This document shows positions 26,648 to 34,853 of a stretch of DNA of 64,000 nt, in pieces; the first letter of the stretch is position 1; every line of letters starts with the position of its first letter. The translations under genes were made by a program, and so were the position numbers. Location of the stretch: contig JBBCGI010000001.1 in assembly GCA_037200975.1 (NCBI GenBank), forward strand, positions 1,364,001 through 1,428,000, given 5' to 3'. The notes under the pieces are model-generated. The model saw only the letters and a program-made list of their open reading frames with translations, was not told the origin of the DNA and made no database searches. This stretch comes from Pseudomonadota bacterium (GTDB lineage Bacteria > Pseudomonadota > Gammaproteobacteria > Steroidobacterales > Steroidobacteraceae).

Positions 26648-27355
26648 CTAACGAACGCTGTAGCCGCGGCCGTCGAGGCAGGCGGCTTGTGCGCGCAGAT
26701 AGTCAGCCTTCCTGGTGGCGAGCTCGCTGGCCGGCACGCCACCGCCCGACGCGGTCGGGTCGAAGCCCGTCTGCTGGAGCGCGAACTGGTGGCAATCGAA
26801 ACGGTCACGCGCGAGTTCCTCGGGCGTCTGGCCGTTTTTCGGGTACACGAACACGGAGTCCGTCGAAGCGGCCGCGGTGCTGCCGCCCTGGTCGATGCCC
26901 GCGGGCGCCTGCACGACCTCGTACTTGTTCACGTCCCCATCCCACGTGTAGTAAGTGTCGTCGGCGTAGTAGTAAGGCCGTCCACTCCACCAGACGGTCG
27001 AATAGAGCGGTGGCAGCACCGGCACAAACGCGCCGATCGGCGCGCCGATCACGATCGACAGGCCGCCGCGCGAGCGATACCACTGCCCGCCGCCGAACCA
27101 GTAGTGCTGGCCGCCGTGATTGATCTCATACGCTCCACGAGGAATCCCACGCACCGAATAGCCGCGGTCGTGGTAGTACTGATTGTGCGAGTAGCGGTTG
27201 TCGAAGCGCATGCCGCTGCGCTTCGACTCCCGGGCATGTTCCTCTGCATGCGACACCGACACCGCCGCCAGGGCTGCAGCGACCAGTAGTGCCAGCACGC
27301 GCAGTGATACGGGCGGCGCGCAGAGGTTGCGGGCCGTGATGGAGTTCGACTTCAT
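26648..27355 (-). CDS. DUF6515-family exported protein
   Basis: The 235-residue product has a signal peptide (about residues 15-37, SVSHAE). It continues with a Tyr/Gly/His-rich part (RYSHNQYYHDRGYSVRGIP, YEINHGGQHYWFGGGQWYR), a membrane-associating segment VIGAPIGAFVPVLPP, YYYADDTYYTWD, and a C-terminal helical region with ARDRFDCHQFALQQTGFDP and RAQAACLDGRGYSVR. This is the DUF6515 arrangement. Function is unknown; the C-terminal cysteines may form a disulfide. GAGG precedes the ATG at good spacing. A degenerate GTTTC-N4-GAAAC site lies 80 bp upstream. Confidence 0.75.
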   Translation of the reverse strand: MKSNSITARNLCAPPVSLRVLALLVAAALAAVSVSHAEEHARESKRSGMRFDNRYSHNQYYHDRGYSVRGIPRGAYEINHGGQHYWFGGGQWYRSRGGLSIVIGAPIGAFVPVLPPLYSTVWWSGRPYYYADDTYYTWDGDVNKYEVVQAPAGIDQGGSTAAASTDSVFVYPKNGQTPEELARDRFDCHQFALQQTGFDPTASGGGVPASELATRKADYLRAQAACLDGRGYSVR

Positions 27356-27434
27356 TTGTATTACCTCGACTGACGGAGATTCCCGCAGACTGCGCGCGTC
27401 GAACTTCCCGCCGATTGCACTCCGCCGCGCGCCG

Positions 27435-27448
27435 GTTACCGCTGAAAC
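27435..27448. promoter_or_regulatory. Candidate operator, one mismatch from GTTTC-N4-GAAAC
   Basis: GTTAC-CGCT-GAAAC differs from the palindrome at 11072 and 26455 by one base. It abuts the stop of the gene at 27449 and lies 80 bp upstream of the DUF6515 ATG, the same distance as the site before the barrel gene at 6971. Confidence 0.35.
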
Positions 27449-28186
27449 TCAGCCAGGCGGGCGGAGCGCGCTGAAAACGACGTCGCTGAAATCGATCGAC
27501 ACCATGAGCAGGTCGTGGATCGGCTTGCGGTCCGGACCGCGCACATAGGCGCGGCGCCGGGTCGGCAGCGCGAAGCCGCCGACGCGCAGATAGTCCGAGG
27601 TCAACTGCGCGGCGGCGAAACCACCCGCGATGTTCACGGCGTAATCGTGCCGCCGCAGCTGCAGGTCCTCGCCGAAGAAGAAATCCTGCACACCACTGTG
27701 CGTCTGTATCGATCCTGGAAAATACGCGCGCAGCACGCGCCAGATTTCCGCTCCTTCGCGCCACGGTGCGATTTCCTCGAGGCCTACACCCGGCATGCCG
27801 AGCAGGAATGGCGTGGTCAGGTAGGTCCACAAGGCCTCGCCATTGAAATACGCGCGCTGCAGCGGGTCCCACGCGGTGTTCATCTGATGCCCGGCGAACG
27901 AATCTGTCGGCGCATGACGCTCGGCGACCACGCTGCCATCCAGCTTTTCGATCGCGACCCGCCCGGGCGTGAACATGGAGCGCTGATCGGCGGCGCCGAA
28001 AGGCGCTACCGACGAACGTTGCTCGTGCAGCCACACCGCCATGCGCCGCGGCACCGGGTCCTGTGGGATGCCCTTGAGGGCAAACAGTCCGCCGCCCGTC
28101 ACGATGGTCGCCTCGACCTTGTCGTGCGAATTCCAGCGTTCCATGCCGCCGTGTGCTTCGATGATCCGTGTGAGTAGTTCGTTCAT
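27449..28186 (-). CDS. Conserved hypothetical protein
   Basis: The 245-residue cytoplasmic protein begins MNELLTRIIEAHGGMERW, a helical start reminiscent of LolA-like lipid-handling domains. It continues with beta-rich segments (VEATIVTGGGLFALKG, FTPGRVAIEKLDGSVV, GVQDFFFGEDLQLRRHDYAV). No signal peptide is visible. AAGGAG about 8 nt before the ATG fixes the start. I recognise no named family. It is divergently arranged with the chloroperoxidase-like gene at 28349, sharing a 162-bp promoter region, so the two may respond to the same signal. Confidence 0.6.
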   Translation of the reverse strand: MNELLTRIIEAHGGMERWNSHDKVEATIVTGGGLFALKGIPQDPVPRRMAVWLHEQRSSVAPFGAADQRSMFTPGRVAIEKLDGSVVAERHAPTDSFAGHQMNTAWDPLQRAYFNGEALWTYLTTPFLLGMPGVGLEEIAPWREGAEIWRVLRAYFPGSIQTHSGVQDFFFGEDLQLRRHDYAVNIAGGFAAAQLTSDYLRVGGFALPTRRRAYVRGPDRKPIHDLLMVSIDFSDVVFSALRPPG

Positions 28187-28348
28187 GGCCAATTCTCCTT
28201 CTACGCTCGAACTTAGCGTCACGCTCGTGCCGTGACCATAACGAGTTCCGGCTATCGCGCGATCGGCCGTCCTAACAGAAATATGTAGTTGGCACGCGCG
28301 CGGCCGCATTGTCTGATGAACGGGCAATCCTCCACGCGAGAACCAATC

Positions 28349-29377
28349 ATGGGCCTGAACGCCGACATTGTGACGCTCGTCATGCGCGACGATGCAGTAC
28401 GTCCCACCCCGCCCGAGCCGATCGACGACACGCGGCGCGCGTTGTTGATCGGCGCCGCAACGGCGGCGGCACTCGTTGCACTGACGCGAGCGCATGCCGC
28501 GACCGGTGGCGCGGCCGAGGCCACCTCCAAACATTTCGAAGGAGCAATGAAGATGAGCACCCTCAAGGTCAAAGACGGCACCGAGATCTACTACCGCGAC
28601 TGGGGCAAGGGACAGCCGGTCGTGTTCAGCCACGGCTGGCCGCTGACTGGCGATGCATTCGAGGACCAGATGTTCTTCCTCGCATCGAATGGATTCCGCT
28701 GCATCGCGCACGATCGGCGCGGCCATGGCCGCTCCAGCCAGCCCTGGCATGGCAACGACCTCGATACGTACGCCGACGATCTCGCGGAGTTGTTCGTGCA
28801 CCTCGATCTCAAGAATGCCGTGATGGTCGGACATTCCACCGGCGGCGGCGAGGTCGCGCGTTACATCGGACGCCATGGAAACTCGCGCGTCGCCAAGGCA
28901 GTGCTCATCGGCGCGATTCCTCCCGTCATGGTGAAGTCGGCGAAAAATCCCGGTGGCCTGCCGATCGAAACCTTCGACGCGTTGCGCGCCAACGTGCTCG
29001 CCGATCGCTCGCAGTTCTGGTACGACCTGAGCATGCCGTTCTACGGCTACAACCGGCCCGGAGCGAAAATATCCCAGGGCGTGCGCGATTCGTTCTGGCG
29101 GCAGGGGCAGCAGGCGGGATTCCCGGCGGCCTATTTCTGCATCAAGGCGTTCTCGGAGACGGACTGCACCGAGGACCTCAAGAAGTTCGAAGTGCCGACG
29201 CTGATCCTGCACGGCGACGACGACCAGATCGTCCCGATCGCCGACTCGGCGCTGCTGTCGGCGAAGATCATCAAGAACGCCACGCTCAAGGTGATCACGG
29301 GCGCGCCCCACGGCATGTGCACGACGCTCAAGGACACGGTCAACAAGGAGTTGCTCGGCTTCATTCGCGGCGCGTGA
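28349..29377 (+). CDS. Non-haem chloroperoxidase-type alpha/beta hydrolase, possible Tat export
   Basis: The C-terminal ~275 residues match non-haem chloroperoxidases and related hydrolases: [37 protein letters not shown], nucleophile elbow [24 protein letters not shown] and the histidine in GAPHGM. These are cofactor-free serine hydrolases. The frame continues upstream in a 68-residue extension with [20 protein letters not shown] ending in RAHA, which looks like a twin-arginine signal. Two starts are plausible: ATG 28349 (exported, 342 residues) and ATG 28553 (cytoplasmic, 274 residues, preceded by GAAGGAG). The internal start has the better ribosome binding site. A terminator follows at 29411. 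Confidence 0.82.
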   Translation: MGLNADIVTLVMRDDAVRPTPPEPIDDTRRALLIGAATAAALVALTRAHAATGGAAEATSKHFEGAMKMSTLKVKDGTEIYYRDWGKGQPVVFSHGWPLTGDAFEDQMFFLASNGFRCIAHDRRGHGRSSQPWHGNDLDTYADDLAELFVHLDLKNAVMVGHSTGGGEVARYIGRHGNSRVAKAVLIGAIPPVMVKSAKNPGGLPIETFDALRANVLADRSQFWYDLSMPFYGYNRPGAKISQGVRDSFWRQGQQAGFPAAYFCIKAFSETDCTEDLKKFEVPTLILHGDDDQIVPIADSALLSAKIIKNATLKVITGAPHGMCTTLKDTVNKELLGFIRGA

Positions 29378-29410
29378 AAACGCCGCCGGCTCAAGCCGGC
29401 AGTAGTCGGA

Positions 29411-29446
29411 AGGGCGGTTGCGCGTACACGGCAACCGCCCTTTTTT
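29411..29446 (+). terminator. Intrinsic terminator of the chloroperoxidase-type gene
   Basis: AGGGCGGTTGC and GCAACCGCCCT form an 11-bp stem followed by a T-run (T6, first base shared with the stem). The T-tract touches the stop codon of the convergent Dps gene at 29446. Confidence 0.85.
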
Positions 29447-29997
29447 CATCTCTGCCGCGCCGCCAGGTGTTGCGCCACGAACCAGCTTTGCAGCTCGTTG
29501 ACGCGCACCACCTGGCTCACCAGCAGGTCGTTGGTGCCATCGTCGCCGCGGTCGGCGGCTTCGTGCGCCAACGGACGCGCATCCTCGAGCACGATTTCAT
29601 GGGCATCGAGCAGACGCTGCAATTGATGGAGCGGCCGTTCCCGGCCGCGCGGCGCGCGGGCGATGCGCGTGGTTTCGACCACGTCGTGCGCCAGCGCCAG
29701 CGTCACGCCCCCGAGCGTCTGCACTCGCTCAGCGAGCGCATCCATGATGTCCACCTGCTCGCCGTGGTGCTTGTCGAACAGCAGGTGCAGTTCGTAGAAA
29801 GAAGGGCCGCTCGTCTGCCAGTGCGCCTTCTTGTACAGGTCGCGCAGCGCCATGGTGTGCGCGAGCAGGCGGTTGAGCGCGGCCACGGATTTCAGGCGCA
29901 CCGGCACGGACAGCCCGATGCGGGACGCCGTCAGCGCCCCGAACGCCTGGATGATGGGCCCCTTTTCGGGGGCACCCGTCGAGATCTTGTTAGCCAT
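29446..29997 (-). CDS. dps: Dps-family DNA-protection / miniferritin protein
   Basis: The 183-residue protein carries the full Dps ferroxidase pattern: His59-Trp, His71, Asp75, Asp86 and Glu90, spaced as in E. coli Dps (51, 63, 67, 78, 82). It should form a 12-subunit shell that oxidises Fe(II) with peroxide and stores iron; DNA binding would depend on the Lys/Arg-containing N-terminal tail (MANKIS...). The C-terminus ends in LAARQR. It converges with the chloroperoxidase-type gene. The ATG has no strong Shine-Dalgarno. One Ala-Asn pair is coded GCTAAC right after the start. Confidence 0.9.
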   Translation of the reverse strand: MANKISTGAPEKGPIIQAFGALTASRIGLSVPVRLKSVAALNRLLAHTMALRDLYKKAHWQTSGPSFYELHLLFDKHHGEQVDIMDALAERVQTLGGVTLALAHDVVETTRIARAPRGRERPLHQLQRLLDAHEIVLEDARPLAHEAADRGDDGTNDLLVSQVVRVNELQSWFVAQHLAARQR

Positions 29998-30393
29998 GAA
30001 GACACCGGGGTGGGTAGTTGGACCGCATAAAATAGTTTTTGGCGCGTGGCCGGCCCATTACATGTTTCCGTTATGCGTGCCGCCACGCCGGCGTGTTATG
30101 GGAACGTGTGATGGCGCGTTCCTCGCGGCCGCGACTACGTTCGCGTCCAGCATGGTCTTCAAGCCCGGCGAGGAACCCACATGTTGAACATCGGACTCAT
30201 CATCGGCAGCACGCGCCCGAACCGCTGAGCCGTGCGCGTGCGGAGCGGGCAGCCGCGTGAAGGAAACGCGCGGTCCCCGCGATGCATACAAACCGGTGAT
30301 ATCGGCGCGCCGCGCTCGCTGAATATGCTTCGCCGCATCTTCACGCGACGCCCGCCGCAGCCATCCACCCACAAACTACTCGAGGAGAATGAA
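29998..30393. other. Gene-poor 396-bp stretch
   Basis: Between the dps start and the next plus-strand gene I see no intact gene. It holds a 15-codon fragment of an NAD(P)H-dependent FMN reductase start at 30181-30228. Other open frames here lack family similarity or ribosome binding sites. The promoters of dps (minus) and of the hydrolase at 30394 (plus) must lie within it. Confidence 0.6.
30181..30228 (+). pseudogene. Remnant of an NAD(P)H-dependent FMN reductase gene
   Basis: ATG at 30181, preceded by GAGG, opens MLNIGLIIGSTRPNR followed at once by TGA. This is the conserved flavin-phosphate loop (GSTRPxR) at the very start of NADPH-dependent FMN reductase/azoreductase-type flavodoxins, which are normally about 190 residues. 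Nothing recognisable continues in any frame afterwards. It is most likely a gene eroded by deletion plus a stop. A short functional peptide is less likely. Confidence 0.55.
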
Positions 30394-31233
30394 ATGAAAT
30401 CGTCCGTGTTACCTCTTGGTTCCCCACGCCCGCCGTCGACCGTTGCAGGCGCGCTCAGGTTCGTCTGTGCCGCCCTCGCCCTGATGGTCGCGGCACCGCT
30501 GCTGCAGGCAAAAGAGGCGGCCGACAGCAAGCCGACCGTCGTGCTGGTGCACGGTGCGTTCGCCGACTCGACCAGCTGGAACCATGCGGTCACGCACCTG
30601 CTCGCGAAGGGATACCCGGTGCTCGCATTCGCCAATCCGCTGCGCGGCGTCAAGAGCGACGCCAGCGATCTGGCGAGCGTGCTCGACTCGGTGAAACGCC
30701 CGGTCATCCTCGTGGGCCATTCATATGGCGGCAACGTCATCACGGAAGCGGCGGCCGGCAAGCAGAATGTCAAAGCGCTGATTTATGTAGCCGCGATTGC
30801 ACCGGAGACCGGCGAGACTGCCGGCTCGTTATCCGGAAAATTTCCGGGCGGCACCCTGGGTTCGGCGCTCGCACCGGCGGTGATCCTGCCGGATGGCAGC
30901 AAGGACCTGTACATCCTGCAGAACAAGTTCCACGCGCAGTTCGCCGCCGACGTTCCGGAAGCCGAAGCAAAACTGATGGCCGTGGCGCAACGCCCCATCA
31001 TCGAAGCCGCGCTCAATGAGCCCGCCGTCGCCGTGGCGTGGAAGACGATTCCGTCCTGGTTCCTGTACGGAAGCCTGGACAAGAATATTCCGCCGGCCGC
31101 GCACGCGTTCATGGCGAAGCGAGCGGGTGCGCGGGAGACCGTCGAGATCAAGGGCGCGTCGCACGTCGTCATGATCATGCACGCCGAAGCACTGGTGAAG
31201 CTGATCGAGAATGCCACCGCCGCGACGCGCTGA
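30394..31233 (+). CDS. Exported EstC-like alpha/beta hydrolase
   Basis: The 279-residue protein has a signal peptide (about residues 1-39, PLLQAK). The hydrolase domain has VVLVHGAFADSTSWN, the nucleophile elbow GHSYGGNVITEAAA, a family Asp in YGSLDKNIPP and a late GASHVVMIMHAE histidine. It is a paralogue of the enzyme heading the malonate operon at 25546, sharing the VLVHGA, GHSYGG and IKGASH blocks. AGGAG 6 nt before the ATG sets the start. The natural substrate is unknown; a periplasmic esterase role is likely. It stands alone, followed by a long hairpin at 31289. Confidence 0.8.
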   Translation: MKSSVLPLGSPRPPSTVAGALRFVCAALALMVAAPLLQAKEAADSKPTVVLVHGAFADSTSWNHAVTHLLAKGYPVLAFANPLRGVKSDASDLASVLDSVKRPVILVGHSYGGNVITEAAAGKQNVKALIYVAAIAPETGETAGSLSGKFPGGTLGSALAPAVILPDGSKDLYILQNKFHAQFAADVPEAEAKLMAVAQRPIIEAALNEPAVAVAWKTIPSWFLYGSLDKNIPPAAHAFMAKRAGARETVEIKGASHVVMIMHAEALVKLIENATAATR

Positions 31234-31288
31234 ACGGCGCGGCTGCCACCCGAGGTCGCGCACGACAATACGTTGAGGTCACGATGTT

Positions 31289-31327
31289 CGAGGTCGACCT
31301 CCGGCGGCATGCCGGAAGTCGACCTCG
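31289..31327. terminator. 17-bp hairpin between convergent genes
   Basis: Arms 31289-31305 and 31311-31327 pair over 17 bases with one mismatch around a 5-nt loop GGCAT. It separates the plus-strand hydrolase from the minus-strand isochorismatase-type gene. There is no U-tract on either side. A short GAGGTC motif recurs three times just before and in the left arm. Confidence 0.5.
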
Positions 31328-31350
31328 AGACTGCATCGCGCGGGTTGGTG

Positions 31351-32001
31351 TCAGACTCCGACGCCCGCGCGTGCCCCGAGCAGCTGGACTTCCCAGGCAA
31401 AGGCCACACCGCTGCCACCACCGTGCTCCGCGAGCACCCCGGCGAGTTCGATCGCGGTTTTTTCGCGAGCCCAGTCGCGCTGCCACTCGCCCACTGCCGC
31501 CATCCAGGTGACCGGCACTGCGCCGGCGGCAACCATGCGGCGGACCGCCATATCGTGGGCTTCGGCGGAAACGCCGCCGGACGCGTCGGTGACGATGAAC
31601 ACGTCAAAACCTTCGCCGAGCGCGTGGATCGCCGGCATGGCGAGGCAGATCTCCGTCCAGAGCGCGGCCAGCACCAGTTGCTTGCGGCCCGTCTTCTTCA
31701 CCGCGTCGACCACGCGCCTGTCTTCCCACGTATTGATGAAGGTGCGATTGATGGGTTTCTGCTCCGGATACACGTCCTGCAGACCCTTGATCAGATAGCC
31801 CCCGCGCTCCTCGACGACCGTGGTGAGGATGGTAGGGATGTCGAACACCTTCGCTGCCTTGGCGAGGCCGATGACATTGTTGACGATCATCGTCGGCTCG
31901 TGGCTGTGCAGGTTGGCGAACTGGTAGGGTTGATGGTCGATCAACACGAGAACGCTGTCTTCCGGGCGCAGCAGCGCTCCGAGGCCTGTCTTGGCGGTCA
32001 T
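31351..32001 (-). CDS. Isochorismatase-family hydrolase (YcaC-like)
   Basis: The 216-residue cysteine hydrolase has VLVLIDHQPYQFANLHSH near the start (catalytic Asp), and the nucleophile Cys in LVLAALWTEICLAMPAIHAL. The closing ASGGVSAEAHDMAVRRM is as in YcaC-type enzymes. The family hydrolyses amides or related small molecules; the substrate of this subgroup is unknown. AGGAGG precedes the ATG. It is the last gene of a minus-strand group pirin-DoxX-isochorismatase that diverges from a LysR regulator, an arrangement seen with redox or quinone stress genes in other Pseudomonadota. Confidence 0.88.
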   Translation of the reverse strand: MTAKTGLGALLRPEDSVLVLIDHQPYQFANLHSHEPTMIVNNVIGLAKAAKVFDIPTILTTVVEERGGYLIKGLQDVYPEQKPINRTFINTWEDRRVVDAVKKTGRKQLVLAALWTEICLAMPAIHALGEGFDVFIVTDASGGVSAEAHDMAVRRMVAAGAVPVTWMAAVGEWQRDWAREKTAIELAGVLAEHGGGSGVAFAWEVQLLGARAGVGV

Positions 32002-32022
32002 AAGTAATCCTCCTGTTGGTAG

Positions 32023-32460
32023 TTAGTTGGCGGCGCGCGCGGAGGCGCGGCCGTCCAGGCTGATGCGGCCCGCCCCGCGAGCGACCAGCAACAACAAGCC
32101 GCCGGTGATCGACAGGTTCTTCAAGAACATGATCATCTCGATCTGGTTTGCAAAATTGTTGTGGAACAGGAATCCGCTCAACAGCGTGAAGCCCGCCAGC
32201 AGGAACGCGACGGTTCGTGTCTTCCATCCGGCGATGATCGCGGCCCCACCGAGCACTTCGGTCGCGATCACCAGGGGCAGCAAACCGGCCGGCACGCCAA
32301 CCGCCGCCATGTAGCCTGCGGTAGCGGCGTATCCCGAGATCTTGCCCACGCCGGATATGAGAAAAAGCGAGGCCAGAAGAACCCGGCCACCAAGTTCGGT
32401 GAGGTCCTGGAAAGTGTTGGTGGGCATTGCCACGGGTCGAACGTTGGTTGCGGTATTCAT
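32023..32460 (-). CDS. DoxX-family membrane protein
   Basis: The 145-residue protein has four hydrophobic helices with the DoxX pattern ELGGRVLLASLFLISGVGKI, a Gly-rich turn, LPLVIATEVLGGAAIIAGW and KNLSITGGLLLLVARGAGR. DoxX proteins are inner-membrane proteins linked to quinone and redox homeostasis, with poorly defined biochemistry. The ATG at 32460 lies 7 nt after AGGAG; a GTG at 32463 is an alternative. The stop overlaps a GTAGTTAG octamer. It is 21 nt upstream of the isochorismatase-type gene. Confidence 0.85.
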   Translation of the reverse strand: MNTATNVRPVAMPTNTFQDLTELGGRVLLASLFLISGVGKISGYAATAGYMAAVGVPAGLLPLVIATEVLGGAAIIAGWKTRTVAFLLAGFTLLSGFLFHNNFANQIEMIMFLKNLSITGGLLLLVARGAGRISLDGRASARAAN

Positions 32461-32497
32461 CACAAAACTCCTGCGATTGATTGAATGAAAAAAAGGT

Positions 32498-33385
32498 TCA
32501 GATCCGGCCCTGCGCGCGAAGCAGCTGGCCGATGCGCGAGATTTCAGCCTCGCCCCGTATGAGCGCCTGCTCGTTGGTGTGTACCGAGTAGTAACCCAGC
32601 ACCAGCGGATGGGGATGTTTGATCGCGCTTCCGAGAACGAACGACGTCGGCCCCTGCGCCGTCACTTCGATGAAATCTTCGCCCTGCGCGAACACGGCCA
32701 GCTGCCCGGCGCCGACGACTTCGGATGCCAGCAGGCTTCCTCTATCTACCGCCAGCCAGGCGACGTCGTGGCCGCGGGGCGGCTGGTAGCGCCAGCGCTG
32801 CCCGTCCTCGAGGCGGACATGCAGGTAGTTGATCCCGTGCGGCGCGCGGATCAAGCTGCGCGCGCTGCCGTATTGCCCGAGCACCACGCGCGCGGGGCCG
32901 TCATGTTCGACCGCCTCCGCGGCAACGTACTGGCTCTCGGGCGGCGTGTTCTCCTCCGCGGCGGGCAGCGCAACCCACAACTGGAAGACACGCAACGGCG
33001 TGCCTTCGACCGGACCGCCGTCATGCCAGACGCCGTTGCCCGCCTTCATCCATTCGAGGCCGCCTTCGGCCACCTGCCCGCTTTTTCCCGTCGTGTCTTC
33101 ATAGGCGAGCCCACCCTGGAGAACCACGGTCAAGGTCGCGATTCCCGAATGCGGATGGATGCCAAACAGCAGCCTTCCGGTGTACTTCGCTTCCGCGTGA
33201 TCCAGGAATACGAACGGCTTGATCAACTCGCCGACGTCGGATGGGCTCACGAGCCGCGTGATCGAGCCGTGTTTCCGGCCGCGGCTCAGCAGCACGATCG
33301 GGCGCACGGGTGCGGCGAGCGCCGGCTCGGTGACGAATTCTGTCGCCAGCGTCTGGCGGCGTTCGAGGATTGCTGTCTGGCTCAT
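32498..33385 (-). CDS. Pirin-family protein
   Basis: The 295-residue bicupin shows LIKPFVFLDHAEAKYTG, the metal-binding HPHSGIATLTVVLQGGL, and EGGLEWMKAGNGVWHDGGP, with the expected His and Glu ligands. The second cupin closes with SFVLGSAIKHPHPLVLGYYSVHTNEQAL. Bacterial pirins are often quercetinases or redox-linked regulators. CGGAG 6 nt before the ATG sets the start. It is the first gene of the minus-strand group and faces the LysR gene across 102 bp. A-V-D-R-G here uses the rare codons GTA, AGA and GGA, producing a GTAGATAG copy. Confidence 0.9.
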   Translation of the reverse strand: MSQTAILERRQTLATEFVTEPALAAPVRPIVLLSRGRKHGSITRLVSPSDVGELIKPFVFLDHAEAKYTGRLLFGIHPHSGIATLTVVLQGGLAYEDTTGKSGQVAEGGLEWMKAGNGVWHDGGPVEGTPLRVFQLWVALPAAEENTPPESQYVAAEAVEHDGPARVVLGQYGSARSLIRAPHGINYLHVRLEDGQRWRYQPPRGHDVAWLAVDRGSLLASEVVGAGQLAVFAQGEDFIEVTAQGPTSFVLGSAIKHPHPLVLGYYSVHTNEQALIRGEAEISRIGQLLRAQGRI

Positions 33386-33447
33386 GGCTATCTCCGGATG
33401 CAGTTACGTAACGGGAACATAGAGACTCGCCTGCCATCCCGGAAGCC

Positions 33448-33465
33448 TATATATTTCGATTAAAT
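33448..33465. promoter_or_regulatory. AT-rich LysR-type operator candidate
   Basis: In the 102-bp divergent gap the only AT-rich island contains ATTT-CGATT-AAAT, a short inverted repeat of the T-N11-A kind bound by LysR proteins, next to TATATATT. It lies 23 bp before the lysR ATG. This is inference from position and form. Confidence 0.4.
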
Positions 33466-33487
33466 CCATCGGCAAAGGCGATACATC

Positions 33488-34378
33488 ATGCTCGACGGCG
33501 TCACCCTGGATCAGATGCGGACCTTCGTCGCGGCAGCCGAGGAAGGCAGTTTTTCAGCCGCCGGCCGCAAGCTGCGGCGTGCGCAATCGGTGGTGAGCCA
33601 GACACTCGCCAATCTCGAAGCGCAGCTCGGAGTAAAACTGTTCGATCGCTCGGCGCGTTATCCGCGGCTCACCGAGGAAGGGCGCAGCCTGCTGGTCGAT
33701 GCGCGGTCGATTGCCGACACGATCGATGGATTCAAGGCGAGAGCGCGGGCCATGCGCGAAGGTCTCGAGCCGGAGCTCTCGGTCGCCATCGATGTGATGT
33801 ATCCCATGGAGGCCGTGACCCGGGCCGCGAGTTTCAGCCGCGAAAAATATCCGCACACATCGCTGCGGCTGTATGTGGAAGCGCTGGGAGGAGTGGTCAA
33901 ACCGGTACTGGAGCGCAGCTGCAGCATCGGCGTCATCGGCTCGTTGCCCATCGTGCCGGATGAGCTGCATGCCGAGCCGTTGCGCGACATCCCCTTCGCG
34001 ACAGTGGTTAGTCCATCGCACCCGCTGGCGGCGCGGCGCGGCACCATCGCCAGGTCGGTGATCGAAAGGCACGTGCAGCTGGTCCTGACCGACCGGACGG
34101 CGCTGACCGAGGGCCGCGACTACGCCGTGTTGTCGCCGCTCACCTGGCGACTGGCGGATCTCGGGGCCAAACACGCGTTCCTGCGTGCCGGTCTCGGCTG
34201 GGGACACATGCCGCTGCACATGGTGAACGCAGACCTCGACGCGGGCTCGTTGGTCAGGATCCGCATCGAAGACGTGCTGCGAAATGCGGTAATGCCGATG
34301 AAGGCGGTGTTTCGGAAAGACTCACCGCCTGGCCCGGCGGGGCGGGCGTTCATTGAGCAACTCAGGGCCCAGGGGTAG
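33488..34378 (+). CDS. LysR-family transcriptional regulator
   Basis: The 296-residue protein has the LysR winged helix (MLDGVTLDQMRTFVAAAEEGSFSAAGRKL, AQSVVSQTLANLEAQLGVKLFDR) and a two-lobed effector domain from about residue 90. It diverges from pirin-DoxX-isochorismatase and most probably controls that group and itself. The effector cannot be read from the sequence. The start is supported by homology; the ribosome binding site AAAGGCG is weak. The next gene follows after 31 bp in the same direction but appears functionally unrelated. Confidence 0.9.
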   Translation: MLDGVTLDQMRTFVAAAEEGSFSAAGRKLRRAQSVVSQTLANLEAQLGVKLFDRSARYPRLTEEGRSLLVDARSIADTIDGFKARARAMREGLEPELSVAIDVMYPMEAVTRAASFSREKYPHTSLRLYVEALGGVVKPVLERSCSIGVIGSLPIVPDELHAEPLRDIPFATVVSPSHPLAARRGTIARSVIERHVQLVLTDRTALTEGRDYAVLSPLTWRLADLGAKHAFLRAGLGWGHMPLHMVNADLDAGSLVRIRIEDVLRNAVMPMKAVFRKDSPPGPAGRAFIEQLRAQG

Positions 34379-34409
34379 GCCCATCGCCCGGAAAATCTGG
34401 CGCTCCGGC

Positions 34410-34778
34410 ATGGACCGGCTTATGGTTCACGTCGTGACGCGCCGCCTGTTCCGGACACTCATTTATATACTCGTATCGGGGCAGGTATTACTGTCGGCGC
34501 CTGTCGTGGCCGCCTTGGCCGGCGGCAGCGGCTCCATCGCGGAAATGCCCTGCGCGGATTCGATGCCGCAGGCCGATGACTCGACGCACTGCCCCTGCTG
34601 CCCGGATGGGCAGACGAGCACGGCGGAATGCCTCAGCTCCTGCACCGGCTCCGTTGCGCCGATCTCGATCTTCGTCCCGCTGCAAGTAGCCGCCGCTTCT
34701 GTTCCGATGCCGACAATGTTGCTGTTGCCGCGCGCCGTGGCGGCCGACCCGCCGCTCAAACCACCTCCAATCGACTGA
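34410..34778 (+). CDS. Cys-rich exported protein of a putative metal cassette
   Basis: The 122-residue product has a signal or anchor segment (FRTLIYILVSGQVLLSAPVVAAL), then a short cysteine cluster MPCAD...HCPCCPDGQ...ECLSSC with seven cysteines, and a second hydrophobic stretch. Small proteins with a CPCCPD-type cluster occur near copper or mercury genes, so a periplasmic metal-sensing or binding role is plausible but unproven. Starts at 34353, 34410 and 34422 are possible; 34410 gives the cleanest signal. It is the first of four plus-strand genes that include MerP-like and MerT-like proteins. Confidence 0.55.
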   Translation: MDRLMVHVVTRRLFRTLIYILVSGQVLLSAPVVAALAGGSGSIAEMPCADSMPQADDSTHCPCCPDGQTSTAECLSSCTGSVAPISIFVPLQVAAASVPMPTMLLLPRAVAADPPLKPPPID

Positions 34779-34800
34779 TCGACTGACGAAGTAACGCGCC

Positions 34801-34818
34801 CGCGGAGTTTTCTCCGCG
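34801..34818 (+). other. Stem-loop in the leader of the barrel-protein gene
   Basis: CGCGGAG-TTTT-CTCCGCG is a perfect 7-bp hairpin 36 nt before the ATG at 34854 and 22 nt after the preceding stop. It could stabilise the mRNA or attenuate transcription inside the cassette. No U-tract follows. Confidence 0.4.
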
Positions 34819-34853
34819 CGCTCGAATCAGTGTCGATCTCCTGGAGGGTTCTC

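Noticed and set aside
29831-30187. Plus-strand frame ending VFKPGEEPTC as the missing C-terminus of the FMN reductase
   Set aside because: Weak similarity only, it lies upstream of the N-terminal fragment and in another frame, and most of it is antisense to dps.
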